A stretch of DNA of 64,000 bases, from positions 2,976,001 to 3,040,000 of the forward strand of contig NZ_CP014943.1 in NCBI RefSeq assembly GCF_002077175.1, given 5' to 3'. This DNA is from Colwellia sp. PAMC 21821. GTDB taxonomy: Bacteria > Pseudomonadota > Gammaproteobacteria > Enterobacterales > Alteromonadaceae. This document shows, in pieces, positions 37,690-45,993 of the stretch. The position numbers and the translations under genes were made by a program. The stretch's first letter is position 1. Every line of letters starts with the position of its first letter. The notes beneath the pieces are model-generated. The model searched no databases, had not been told where the DNA came from, and worked only from the letters and a program-made list of their open reading frames with translations.

Positions 37690-37971
37690 GTTTGCAAGAC
37701 ATTTAATCGTTATGTAAGAGAAAATCATTGCTCTCATATATCCGGCCTGTTTATGAAGGATTTTTACCTTCTGGCCCCGATGGTTTTTTGCGCTCACACT
37801 CCTCATCATCCCTCCGGCTTTTTTATTAGCCAATGCAGGTACCAGGTTTTGTGCAAGCCAGTCTGACTATCTTACCATCCGATTAATTTATCTTTTGCAA
37901 CTGAAGTAAAAGGGTTTTACTGTTATCTCATCACTGAAACCAATCTAACTTGCTTCAGTTTTGAGCTTTAT
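37690..37971 (-). ncRNA. Candidate guide (bridge/seek) RNA region of the IS1111 element
   Basis: The non-coding region downstream of the transposase and inside the left inverted repeat. In the IS1111 subgroup the structured RNA that pairs with target and donor DNA is encoded here. I infer it from position; I did not establish a fold or the guide segments. Confidence 0.4.
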
Positions 37972-38988
37972 TTATATAGCCGGGCGATAACTTTCCCCCT
38001 TCGCCATTATTACCCAAGCCATTCTTGCTATTTTATTCGCCACAGCAACGCATGCTTTGTTGTGTCCTCGTCGGGATTTTAACGCTTGTGCCCACAAACT
38101 AAATCGGTCAGTTTTGTTTTCACTGTGCCTTAATACTGCCCGGGCCCCGTGGATGTATAGTGTTCTTAAATAACTATTACCGCGTTTACTTATACCGAGT
38201 AAGGTGGCCTTTCCACCCGTTGAATGCTGCCCAGGAACAAGCCCAAGCCATGCCGAAAAATGTCGACCATTTACAAAGTCTTTTCCATCTCCTGCAGCTG
38301 CATAAGTAGCGCTAGCTGTGATTGCTCCAATACCTAATATTTCATCTAAGCGAACACATATTTCATTTTCTTTATTCATCGTGTTTAAGCGAACTTCACA
38401 CGCTTTAAACTTCACTTCTGTGACTTGAAATTCAAGCCATAACTCATTAAATATCTCCCGACTTAAATACGTTAACTCATTTGTCGCATCCTCTAAAATA
38501 TCCGGCAGTTCATTGCGAATTGCAGAAATACCTTTATTGATGACAATGCCATATTCTCCTAACAAGCCTCGTATCTGACTTGCTAATGCTTTACGTTCTT
38601 TCTTTATGCGTTCACGTTGTCGATGGAAGTTTTGAATATCTTGTTGTTCTATCGATTTAATTGGCACAAACCTCATGGTCGGGCGTTGCGCTGCCTCTGC
38701 AATACCTTCGGCATCGTTATAATCATTTTTATTGCCTTTAACGAAGGGTTTTACATATTGAGGCGCAATAAGTTTTACTTGGTGCCCCAATTCAATAAAT
38801 TTTCTAGCCCAGTAGTTCGCACTGCCACAAGCTTCCATTACAATTAGGCAAGGCTCTAATGTTGCCATGAAACTCAACACTTGTTTTCTTCTTAATTGTT
38901 TCTTTTTTACAAATCGCCCATTTTTATTCACAGCGAACATGTGAAAAATTGATTTTGCAATGTCTAAACCGATTGTAGTAATCTTCAT
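37972..38988 (-). CDS. IS110-family transposase
   Basis: 338 residues. The N-terminal DEDD RuvC-like domain opens with TIGLDIAKSIFHMFAV and continues through VMEACGSANYWAR and KNDYNDAEGIAEAA (catalytic acidic residues). The C-terminal Transposase_20 domain has ILGIGAITASATYAAAG and FSAWLGLVPGQHSTGGK, with the conserved Ser of the family. It appears intact, so the element may be active. Confidence 0.92.
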   Translation of the reverse strand: MKITTIGLDIAKSIFHMFAVNKNGRFVKKKQLRRKQVLSFMATLEPCLIVMEACGSANYWARKFIELGHQVKLIAPQYVKPFVKGNKNDYNDAEGIAEAAQRPTMRFVPIKSIEQQDIQNFHRQRERIKKERKALASQIRGLLGEYGIVINKGISAIRNELPDILEDATNELTYLSREIFNELWLEFQVTEVKFKACEVRLNTMNKENEICVRLDEILGIGAITASATYAAAGDGKDFVNGRHFSAWLGLVPGQHSTGGKATLLGISKRGNSYLRTLYIHGARAVLRHSENKTDRFSLWAQALKSRRGHNKACVAVANKIARMAWVIMAKGESYRPAI

Positions 38989-39342
38989 GTTGATCCACTC
39001 CGCTTTTATAAATGATTGTTATCACTTTCATTTTGGCCCTAAAGAGGCCTGAAATAAAGTTGGAGTGGGTCCATACCATTATCCCTGCAGGCAAGGCGTT
39101 TGATTGATTAGGGCATGGATGCCCGTAAGTAGAACAATGCAGGAGCAATTGTCGAGTAATAGCGGGCGTGTGTGATTGAAAACAACGCAGTTATTGACGA
39201 TTTAAACCGCCTTAAAATGATCGATTATTTATTTCAATTGGTATTATAGAGTAAGAATGGTTGATTTTGCTTGATTGACTATGGAAAAATTTGAGGAAGG
39301 GATTACTTAATATTTCAATAACAATATTTCAATAAAAAATAG

Positions 39343-39469
39343 CAGACATAAAAAAACCGCAATTAAGCGGTTTTTTCAATATAGACTGTTACCAATCTAT
39401 TGCCAAATCTATAAGTTACTAGGTATAACGAATAAACTAAAAAAGGACTTTATTTTGGTGGAGCGGGGG
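39343..39469. repeat. ssrA downstream-flank repeat, right copy, with attachment core
   Basis: The well-preserved copy of the 35571-35697 repeat. It holds an intact minus-strand terminator (AACCGCAATTAAGCGGTT with A/T flanks, 39351-39376) and ends in TGGTGGAGCGGGGG (39456-39469), the reverse complement of a tmRNA 3' end, CCCCCGCTCCACCA. Sequence beyond is unrelated. This is what a chromosome-island junction looks like after site-specific integration into the ssrA 3' end; the intact ssrA should lie at the far island end. Confidence 0.75.
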
Positions 39470-39530
39470 ACATCTGTCTTTGCTTGTTATCTTATTGTTT
39501 TTTAATGCTATAATGTATATTGTGTTTTGG

Positions 39531-39554
39531 TTGTGGTACTAATTGTGGTACTAA
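39531..39554. repeat. Perfect tandem 12-mer TTGTGGTACTAA
   Basis: Two adjacent identical copies, 62 bases inside the island from the tmRNA-like core. Short direct repeats at this distance from an attachment core are typical arm-type binding sites of tyrosine integrases. The rest of 39075-39783 holds no gene that I can support. Confidence 0.55.
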
Positions 39555-39783
39555 AAATAAAATTCACATCAAAGATGTAAACTCCAGTAGCTTAATAATT
39601 CACTTCTTAATTTTTACTTGTTTAACGCCAATGAGTCAGAGAAGAAATACAGGCTTGAATACAAATTAATGGTCAGTTTTACTTGACCACTACAAAGTAT
39701 CTAAACGTTGTAGTGCGTGCATGCATCGTTTGATTAGAAGTAATAGTAATTAGAGTTTGATGTCAATGCTCACTGAAGTGACT

Positions 39784-40053
39784 TTATTCTGAGTTTTTCC
39801 GTTTTATCCAACTAACAAACTTCTGAAATGATGTTATCTCTTTCGCGTTTGTTTCTGATTGTACTAAAGGCTCTACTTTCGGGTTATGTAACTCATTATG
39901 CGTCTTTACCATCAACGACGCTATTTGATATGAATCATTGTTTTCAGAAATAAACCTTATGATTAACTTATCGGGTAAAATATCTCCTAACTTTCTATTA
40001 AGGGCGAATACAAAAGCCTTATTTTGTTCTGTAATGGCGTCACGAATCTCCAT
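39784..40053 (-). CDS. Small hypothetical protein, last gene of the MotA/MotB-like operon
   Basis: 89 residues, soluble, no recognised domain; a predicted alpha/beta N-terminal part (KAFVFALNRKLGDILPDKLI) and a basic C-terminal end (FVSWIKRKNSE). It starts one base after the stop of the MotB/ExbD-like gene, so it is translationally coupled and probably part of the same system. Confidence 0.6.
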   Translation of the reverse strand: MEIRDAITEQNKAFVFALNRKLGDILPDKLIIRFISENNDSYQIASLMVKTHNELHNPKVEPLVQSETNAKEITSFQKFVSWIKRKNSE

Positions 40054-40054
40054 G

Positions 40055-40987
40055 TTACTTTACCTCGTACTTGTAAAATATAGACTCAATAGTATTTAGG
40101 CCTTCCTTCCATTCATCTTTAGAGTTTGGAGACGTAGCATCATAAACTTGGACGAAAAACCTACATTCAGGCACGCTGTTGACAGCTTTTGTGTAAAAGA
40201 CACCAAATTGGATCTTAAACTCCTGTAATGAAAAACGTTTATCAAGGGAGCTTTTGCCCATTAGAGATATATAACTTTCTTCACGAGAACTAGGGTAGAT
40301 TGTATTCACATGAAGTGAATCATCATAGACAGTAACTCTATAAGTATACTGAGCTTTTCCTTCTTCTGTTGCCCAACAAGGTGGGAACTCTAGCCCATTT
40401 GATAAATTTGCGACCTGTCCAGTTAGGTTTTTATTATCTACTAAAGCTTTTTTTAGCTGTTTTTTTGTATCAGTTAATTCTTTTTCTATAGCCTCCAAGT
40501 TCCTAAACCGGTCACTTACATTATCTAGTTTTTCAGACAATTCAGTATTTTTTGATAGGCAATCTTCTAACTCTTTATTAAGCTTTGTCAAAGCCTTAAT
40601 CAACTCTGGAATATCTAGGTTGTCTTCTTTTATTCGAGACAGAGTGGTCCAAACATCATTTAATTTCATCTTGGCTAATACCTGCTCGGCAGCATCAGAC
40701 TCAACAGACTTCTTCAGTGCTTGAACTAACGATCTCATTTGAGCCACAGCTTCGTTTAATTCTAGATTAATTTCTTTTTTGACCGGGTCTTTTAATCCTA
40801 ATTGAGTATTGATTTTCTCTAACTCATTTGCTAATTCTGTATATTCTTTGGAAGCCTCACGTTTTTTTTCTATTTCTTCACTTAACGTGGAATTCAGTAA
40901 TACCATCACCACCAATAATGAAAACATTATGATAAGAAGTAGCTCAGTTACTGATAAATTAAATACGTCATCTTGCTTTGTTGCCAT
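40055..40987 (-). CDS. MotB/ExbD/ZorB-like membrane protein with coiled coil
   Basis: 310 residues. One N-terminal membrane helix (LSVTELLLIIMFSLLVVMVL) carries Glu15 where MotB and ExbD have their proton-binding Asp. A coiled coil spans about residues 34-195. The C-terminal domain (200-310) has FPPCW and ECRFFVQVYDAT, with two cysteines (204, 255) that could pair if it is periplasmic. It lacks the OmpA-type peptidoglycan domain of MotB and ZorB. Its start overlaps the stop of the MotA-like gene (TAATG). The partner role is inferred from topology and operon. Confidence 0.65.
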   Translation of the reverse strand: MATKQDDVFNLSVTELLLIIMFSLLVVMVLLNSTLSEEIEKKREASKEYTELANELEKINTQLGLKDPVKKEINLELNEAVAQMRSLVQALKKSVESDAAEQVLAKMKLNDVWTTLSRIKEDNLDIPELIKALTKLNKELEDCLSKNTELSEKLDNVSDRFRNLEAIEKELTDTKKQLKKALVDNKNLTGQVANLSNGLEFPPCWATEEGKAQYTYRVTVYDDSLHVNTIYPSSREESYISLMGKSSLDKRFSLQEFKIQFGVFYTKAVNSVPECRFFVQVYDATSPNSKDEWKEGLNTIESIFYKYEVK

Positions 40988-42522
40988 TACGTGACGGGCT
41001 CTATTGTTCGAGAATCAGGTGTACTTAATTCCATAGTGATAAACTTAGAGGTTTTAACTAAGTTCTCAGCAAATAGTTCAGCGTTCTTTGACATATCCTC
41101 GACATCTTTATTCCATTGAGAGGATAGTTTTTGTAGACCTTTACGTCGTTCTTTCAGAGTTTGAATTAGTTTGTTTTCTTCTTCGGTAATAGCTTGAAGG
41201 TTTGTATGTTCAGGTATATCTTTATACTCTTCTAAAACATCTTTGTATTCTTTCACAAGGTCAACTAAATGTATTTTGATGCCATCGTCAAGGGTGGAGA
41301 TGTTTTCAACCTTCTCTTTAATGCTTAAAGTTAGTTTGTCTAATCCACGTACGAATTCTTTTTGACTAGCATCTATTGCTTTGAAATCAGGACTGACATT
41401 TTCTATTTCCTGCATTTTTGTGGTAATTGAACTAGTTACTTCCAATAGAGAGTGGTTAAGATCTTTGATTTCTTTATTTGTGCCCTTAAATGTATTACTT
41501 AAATCGCCTGTAGATTTAGAGATAACCTTGATTGATTCGCCATACTCTTGCGTGACCTGGTCAAAAAAGTTAGTTAGTGACCCTTTCAGGTGTTCATTCA
41601 AGTTTGATAATGATTTTTTGAGGTTAGCTTCAATATTTTCTGAAAGAGTTTCTGCAGATTTTAACCCCTTCATTGAAATATTATCTTGTATTAATTCAAA
41701 AGCCTCAATGCTCTTAGTAGTTCTAGACTCAGCTTCCTTTATATTATTAACAATGCATGAGGATAAGAAGTCGTTGGATTTTTTTGTCAGTTCAGATATT
41801 GATGTAGATGACTTTTCAGTGAAGTTATTTATAGCAGATAGAGAATCTAGAATTCTATCATCAATTCTTGTAGATAAGTCTTTAATCGATGCCTCACCTA
41901 GCTGTATTAATTTATTCTGAGTCGATTCGTAAAGCTCTAGGGACTTTTCATTTCTTAGTTCTGTATCTTCAATATTTTTATCAATAGTTTTAGCTAATCT
42001 TGCTAATGTTTTATTTGTCGATCGCATTTGAATATTAAATGTTCTAACGGTTTCATCCAATGATTCTCTAGCAGATAATTGCGATGACTCTATTGTTGTA
42101 TCAAACTGTTTATAAATAATTCTGAATACTAAACCAAGAAGAGTAGTAGTCATTGCTGCACCAAACTGGGTTAGCATATAAGATGCAGAAAGCACTCCAT
42201 CTTTAAGGTCAAAATTCATCATTGCAACAATTAATGAAATTAATGTCATGATGAAACCTAAATAATAAATACTATCGGAAAATGTATCTATCAAACTGTG
42301 CGGCTCTCCTCCCTTTCTAAACTGGTAATAATAAGAGCACATTATTACGCTTCCCGTGATTATCGCCCAGAAAACATTAGCGCTAGAAATTCTGAGGATT
42401 AATATTGCTAGCCCTCCAAATATGCAGTGATAGATGAACGATTTTCTCAGTTGCTCAGCATCAATTTTATATTCCTTGGGAGAAAGGGTTCCTAGTTTTT
42501 CTTTCATTGAATTTTCCTCCAT
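40987..42522 (-). CDS. MotA/TolQ/ZorA-like membrane protein with long coiled-coil tail
   Basis: 511 residues. Four membrane helices lie at about 28-45, 50-66, 85-102 and 114-137. The last two resemble the channel helices of MotA/TolQ/ExbB, the fourth with Thr-rich GAAMTTTLLGLVF. Residues 150-480 form an almost continuous coiled coil, like the cytoplasmic tail of ZorA in Zorya defence. The start overlaps the upstream stop (TAATG). It probably forms an ion-driven stator-like channel with the next protein. No ZorC, ZorD or ZorE is nearby, so I do not call it Zorya. Confidence 0.65.
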   Translation of the reverse strand: MEENSMKEKLGTLSPKEYKIDAEQLRKSFIYHCIFGGLAILILRISSANVFWAIITGSVIMCSYYYQFRKGGEPHSLIDTFSDSIYYLGFIMTLISLIVAMMNFDLKDGVLSASYMLTQFGAAMTTTLLGLVFRIIYKQFDTTIESSQLSARESLDETVRTFNIQMRSTNKTLARLAKTIDKNIEDTELRNEKSLELYESTQNKLIQLGEASIKDLSTRIDDRILDSLSAINNFTEKSSTSISELTKKSNDFLSSCIVNNIKEAESRTTKSIEAFELIQDNISMKGLKSAETLSENIEANLKKSLSNLNEHLKGSLTNFFDQVTQEYGESIKVISKSTGDLSNTFKGTNKEIKDLNHSLLEVTSSITTKMQEIENVSPDFKAIDASQKEFVRGLDKLTLSIKEKVENISTLDDGIKIHLVDLVKEYKDVLEEYKDIPEHTNLQAITEEENKLIQTLKERRKGLQKLSSQWNKDVEDMSKNAELFAENLVKTSKFITMELSTPDSRTIEPVT

Positions 42523-43306
42523 TATCTTATCTTCCGTACTTTAAATTCATTAGCTTCTGATGTGATAAAAACATTCTCCCACCACTCCAGTACTCCAGTA
42601 TTCTGGATTGTTTTTTCTCGGCCTTCCCTCAATAGCCAGTATATTTCAACATCAACACCAAAAAAATCAGGTACTAATGATAGCTTCTGAGAATCTAATT
42701 TTATTGACGAGTTATTATAAAAACTAAAATCATCTGAATGTTGTAAAAGATCTGATATTAATATTATATTCTTTAACCTGAGTTTCTTATTGATACCATA
42801 TAAAGATGATATGTCCGCTAGACTCTCCATAATTGGCGAGGAGTTAGCGTCACCTTTTTCAGTTAAACTTTCAGTGATTGAATATAAATCGGCCATAAAA
42901 GACTCATTAAAAGTTTTTGCAATCATATGCTTATTTTCAATAAGTTCGTTAACAGTCTCTTCACTTTGAGGTAGGCACTTATCAAAGAGCGGCAAGGATA
43001 AACCTTTGTACTCTCTATCATCCAACTTAAATATAGTTAGCCTTTCACCTTCAGTTAAATCACTCACTTTTGATTCAATAACTTTTGTTATCATTCTGCT
43101 CTGACGGGTTAAAAATCCCCCCGTTTTATCAAATAAAATTACTGTCACATCATGGTTAGTATCGACTTCACATAAAGTAGTACTATCAATTTCAGTGGTT
43201 GTAGATATGCTCCAAATGGCTAAACCCCTAGTGTTATCAATAACAATAGGCCAATGTATAAAGGTATGTTGTGATTCGAAACATCATTCTCTTCTAAAAG
43301 ACTCAA
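42522..43306 (-). CDS. von Willebrand A-like protein, membrane-anchored, apparent frameshift
   Basis: The clear frame (42522-43148) reads VTVILFDKTGGFLTRQSR, then IILISDLLQHSDDF, a vWA-like fold with a degenerate DxSxS site. In the same frame upstream, without a start, is AIWSISTTTEIDSTTLCEVD. In another frame, beginning at a TTG (43306) overlapping the previous stop, lies a membrane helix, IPLYIGLLLLITLGV. One extra T at 43222-43224 would join these into LLLLITLGVLAIWSIST. So the gene is either disrupted by a 1-base deletion, mis-sequenced, or started internally at GTG 43148. Confidence 0.6.
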
Positions 43307-44640
43307 GCTGTAATATCCTTCTCTAAAACAAGCTGGTTAACAATGGATAAAAAATCATTTCGAATATCAGAGTATTCATTTTCTCTGAAGTTTTTAATTT
43401 TTTGTTTCAGTTCTTTCTGGTGAGCTATGTCTTGCTCAGTCAAAAATAGCTCTAGTTCATCGAAAGTAATGCTATTCATAGAGTCTGGAAGAATCGATTT
43501 TTTATCCAGTAATTGGATACAGTCATGAGTAAAACGTTGTCTGCATTCCTGACAAAAACTCTCAAATTCCAATGACTGTTGAGACATAAATGATAAGTAA
43601 TCTCTTCGTAGCTGGGAAAGTGACTCTTCATCTTCGTCGAAGCTATTAGCAATTGAGTTTAAATTTTCATACTCCTGCTCTAGCTCTTCTTTTAAGTCTG
43701 TACGAATATTTTGTACCATTTCATTTGCTTTAGTTTTAATACGAGAAAATTTGTTTTTAGCATTTTCTGCTTTTCGACTTATATCTCCATATCCCGGATA
43801 TGGTTCATCGTTTTTATAAAATTTAAAGGTTACGAATATAAAGATAGCAATTGTAATAATTACAAGCATCCAACTATCAAAAGTTGATATACCTAAAGGA
43901 GATTCAAGTATGGTATTTACAGCCAGCGAAGATGCCGATATGTTGTCTTGATCTAGGGCCGCTCGGTAGTGTCCGATAAAAAGGGATATAAACCCTAGGC
44001 AGGAGGCAGCACCAAAAGTACCTAAAATACCTAAAAGACTATTTCTTGGCTCTATATGATGTATATGCATTAAGGAACGAGACATGAAAAATGCAATTAA
44101 AATATTAACTCCAGAAATAATAATGGCCATTGCAAAGCCGCCAGCAAGCCCAAATTCACTTCCTTTAGATAGAAAGAATGCATTCAAAATAGCTTCTAAA
44201 ACCCCCATTAATAAAAGGATCCCATACAGTTTTTCTCTATTTTCTGGGTAATGCGCGGCATGAGTAAGTTTGTTCTTCTCTCTAAACTTATTAACTTCTG
44301 CTATAGCTGAATTTTTTCGATTGTTTTCAGTTTGTAAGTCCTTTTTGATATTTTCAAGCATTTGCTTTTTATCTTGATAGCTTGTTTTAGTTAGCTCTCT
44401 AATTTTTGACATTCCATCATGCGCTTTAGAGCTTTTTATGTTTTTTTTATGCGAACTTACAACTTCAAAAAGAGCCTTTCTGCATTTTCTCTCATGCTCA
44501 ATAACTCGTTTCTTACCTTGAAGTTCAATGACTTCATCGTAGGTTTCATTGTTCTGATTGTTGATATTACTAGTTATGGTATGAAAAGCGTTTATTTCAG
44601 TAAGGATTACTTCAGATTTAAGTGCGTCAAATATTTTCAT
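43303..44640 (-). CDS. Four-helix coiled-coil membrane protein, first gene of the operon
   Basis: 445 residues. Soluble coiled coils flank a membrane block: helices at about 138-158, 164-187, 201-224 and 256-276, then a conserved-looking YPGYGD at 281-286 and a second coiled coil (about 287-440). I recognise no family. A Cys pair (FCQEC) occurs in the C-terminal part. As the first gene of the operon with the MotA-like and vWA-like proteins, it may be a sensor or scaffold. Its stop overlaps the TTG start of the vWA gene. Confidence 0.6.
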   Translation of the reverse strand: MKIFDALKSEVILTEINAFHTITSNINNQNNETYDEVIELQGKKRVIEHERKCRKALFEVVSSHKKNIKSSKAHDGMSKIRELTKTSYQDKKQMLENIKKDLQTENNRKNSAIAEVNKFREKNKLTHAAHYPENREKLYGILLLMGVLEAILNAFFLSKGSEFGLAGGFAMAIIISGVNILIAFFMSRSLMHIHHIEPRNSLLGILGTFGAASCLGFISLFIGHYRAALDQDNISASSLAVNTILESPLGISTFDSWMLVIITIAIFIFVTFKFYKNDEPYPGYGDISRKAENAKNKFSRIKTKANEMVQNIRTDLKEELEQEYENLNSIANSFDEDEESLSQLRRDYLSFMSQQSLEFESFCQECRQRFTHDCIQLLDKKSILPDSMNSITFDELELFLTEQDIAHQKELKQKIKNFRENEYSDIRNDFLSIVNQLVLEKDITA

Positions 44641-44964
44641 GGTTAAAACTTCCTTTTAAATTTGGACACTCAATTTGGCATCTCTACAAGGCAGAAACTA
44701 TATGAAATTCATAGGTTTCTGTCAATAAAAGCACAGTTAGTTTTATTGTTGTTTTGATATAAATGCATAATAAATGTACCAATATTAAAATTAATGAGTC
44801 AAAACCATGGTTTATTCGTCAATATACAAGCTAAAAGTGGTTTAACCTTTACCCAGAGATTGGAGCTATTAATGGCCTAAGAAGTAATTGAAACTTCACT
44901 ATGTTACCTATTGACAGTAGTGAGTATTAATGAAATTTGTGATGTGATTGGCTAGATAAGCAGA
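44641..44964. other. AT-rich intergenic region
   Basis: About 320 bases upstream of the five-gene operon. It should hold that operon's promoter and the end of the GIY-YIG transcript. I see no gene or convincing hairpin. Confidence 0.4.
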
Positions 44965-45411
44965 TTAGATTGGGTTTAACAGTGGTTTTTGATTGAATAC
45001 CTCACCAGACCTAGCTTTATCTTCAATGCTGTAAGCTTCTGAGCTGGTATCAACAATAATATACTGATACTCAAAGTTGTCGCGAATATAGCTTTTGGTC
45101 ATATAATCAAGTTTGTATTCACCAGTAGAAAACTTAGATAAATCATTTGTTGTTAGTGTTGGTATTACAAGGCGGTTTGCAACATAAACGCAAAACTGAT
45201 TACCGCTAAGCCTGCCTTGTGCGTGACTATTTAACCGAGTTATTAAACCGTATTTTTTCTTATTTTCTTTAACTGCCTTCTCAATTTCTCGACCAGACAT
45301 GCCGCAATAAATCAATTCGTCACCATGCCATATCGCGTATACGCCAGCAGCTACTGCAAGTATATCTCGATTAGGCCAGTCAGAAAACTTAAAGCGTTTG
45401 GAAAAATTCAT
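44965..45411 (-). CDS. GIY-YIG-like nuclease domain protein
   Basis: 148 residues. GVYAIWHGDELIYCGMSGRE is the GIY-YIG core, with the second motif as YCG. A helix-rich part with RLNSHAQGRLSGNQF follows, and an acidic EDKARSGEVFNQKP near the C-terminus offers the Glu and Asn of the active site. The ATG at 45411 starts 2 bases after the methyltransferase stop. Third gene of a compact HNH / methyltransferase / GIY-YIG operon. Confidence 0.7.
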   Translation of the reverse strand: MNFSKRFKFSDWPNRDILAVAAGVYAIWHGDELIYCGMSGREIEKAVKENKKKYGLITRLNSHAQGRLSGNQFCVYVANRLVIPTLTTNDLSKFSTGEYKLDYMTKSYIRDNFEYQYIIVDTSSEAYSIEDKARSGEVFNQKPLLNPI

Positions 45412-45413
45412 TG

Positions 45414-45992
45414 TTAACGCTTCACTAAAATAGCATTGAGCCATTTTTCATTTCTACTAGGACGGTTATCTTCTGATATCCAAGTAAAAATAATACCTAT
45501 ATTATTTAAATTTGAAACAAGAGTGGTAAGGCGTTGTTCGTTGATGTCGGTAAATGAACGGCCATCTTTTTCTCGCTGCTTATCACCATACTTAAATGAC
45601 ATATACCAAGTACCGCCAGGTTTTAGCGCTTCAGCTAGCTTATTAAGTGTTAAAGGTAACTCCACTTCAGGTACATGAAGCAATGAAGCACAACACCAAA
45701 TAGCTTCATACTTTGCAAGGCTATCAACATCATTAAATAGTGCTAGTTTCACTTCTATGCCAGTATATTCGTTGGCGCGAGAAACAAGCTCAGAACTAGC
45801 GTCAAACGCTTCTACGCTATACCCCATATCAAGAAATGCTTTAGTATCCCGACCTGATCCGCAACCAGCATCGAGTATCAATGCACCCTTGCTTAAATTC
45901 TTAGTAAAGTGGTGATAGATATTACTCATATCGACATTTACAGTGCCTTCAAAAAAGTCATCTGCGTTGTCTTGGTAAAATTGAATAGTCAT
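45414..45992 (-). CDS. Class I SAM-dependent methyltransferase
   Basis: 192 residues of Rossmann methyltransferase. Motif I is ALILDAGCGSGRDTKAFL, motif II the acidic VEAFDASSELV, and a later motif WCCASLLHVPEVEL. The size and order match small-molecule or peptide methyltransferases of the TehB/UbiG-like group. There is no DNA-methyltransferase NPPY/DPPY motif, so it is not obviously a restriction-modification partner. It lies between an HNH and a GIY-YIG gene, with one-base spacings. Confidence 0.8.
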   Translation of the reverse strand: MTIQFYQDNADDFFEGTVNVDMSNIYHHFTKNLSKGALILDAGCGSGRDTKAFLDMGYSVEAFDASSELVSRANEYTGIEVKLALFNDVDSLAKYEAIWCCASLLHVPEVELPLTLNKLAEALKPGGTWYMSFKYGDKQREKDGRSFTDINEQRLTTLVSNLNNIGIIFTWISEDNRPSRNEKWLNAILVKR

Positions 45993-45993
45993 A

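Larger units (their letters stand above)
37677..39074 (-). mobile_element. IS110/IS1111-family insertion sequence
   Basis: A single DEDD transposase gene is bracketed by a perfect 13-bp inverted repeat, ATGGACCCACTCC (37677-37689) and GGAGTGGGTCCAT (39062-39074). Subterminal short inverted repeats are the mark of the IS1111 subgroup; IS110 proper lacks them. The 280 bases between the transposase stop and the left end are non-coding, where IS1111 elements encode their guide RNA. True ends may lie a few bases outside the repeats. Confidence 0.8.
37579..39244. repeat. MITE-like inverted-repeat element split by the IS110 insertion
   Basis: The left end ATACCAAATGTAATAAGTTA, followed by TTGACCAATTTTAAGCGAGG, is the imperfect reverse complement of the right end at about 39195-39244 (ATACCAATTGAAATAAATAA, then TCGATCATTTTAAGGCGGTT on the minus strand). 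Together they look like the two ends of a palindromic miniature element with ATACC/GGTAT termini, now separated by the IS110-family insertion. Confidence 0.6.

Noticed and set aside
37624..37866. 80-codon plus-strand frame at the left end of the IS110-family element
   Set aside because: It lies in the non-coding end of the element, with no recognisable features.
40055..42522. Calling the MotA/MotB-like pair Zorya
   Set aside because: No ZorC, ZorD or ZorE-like gene is present and the MotB-like partner lacks an OmpA domain, so only a loose resemblance is claimed.
45414..45992. A DNA methyltransferase forming a restriction-modification pair
   Set aside because: It lacks the DNA-methylase catalytic motif (NPPY, DPPY or PC) and a target-recognition domain.
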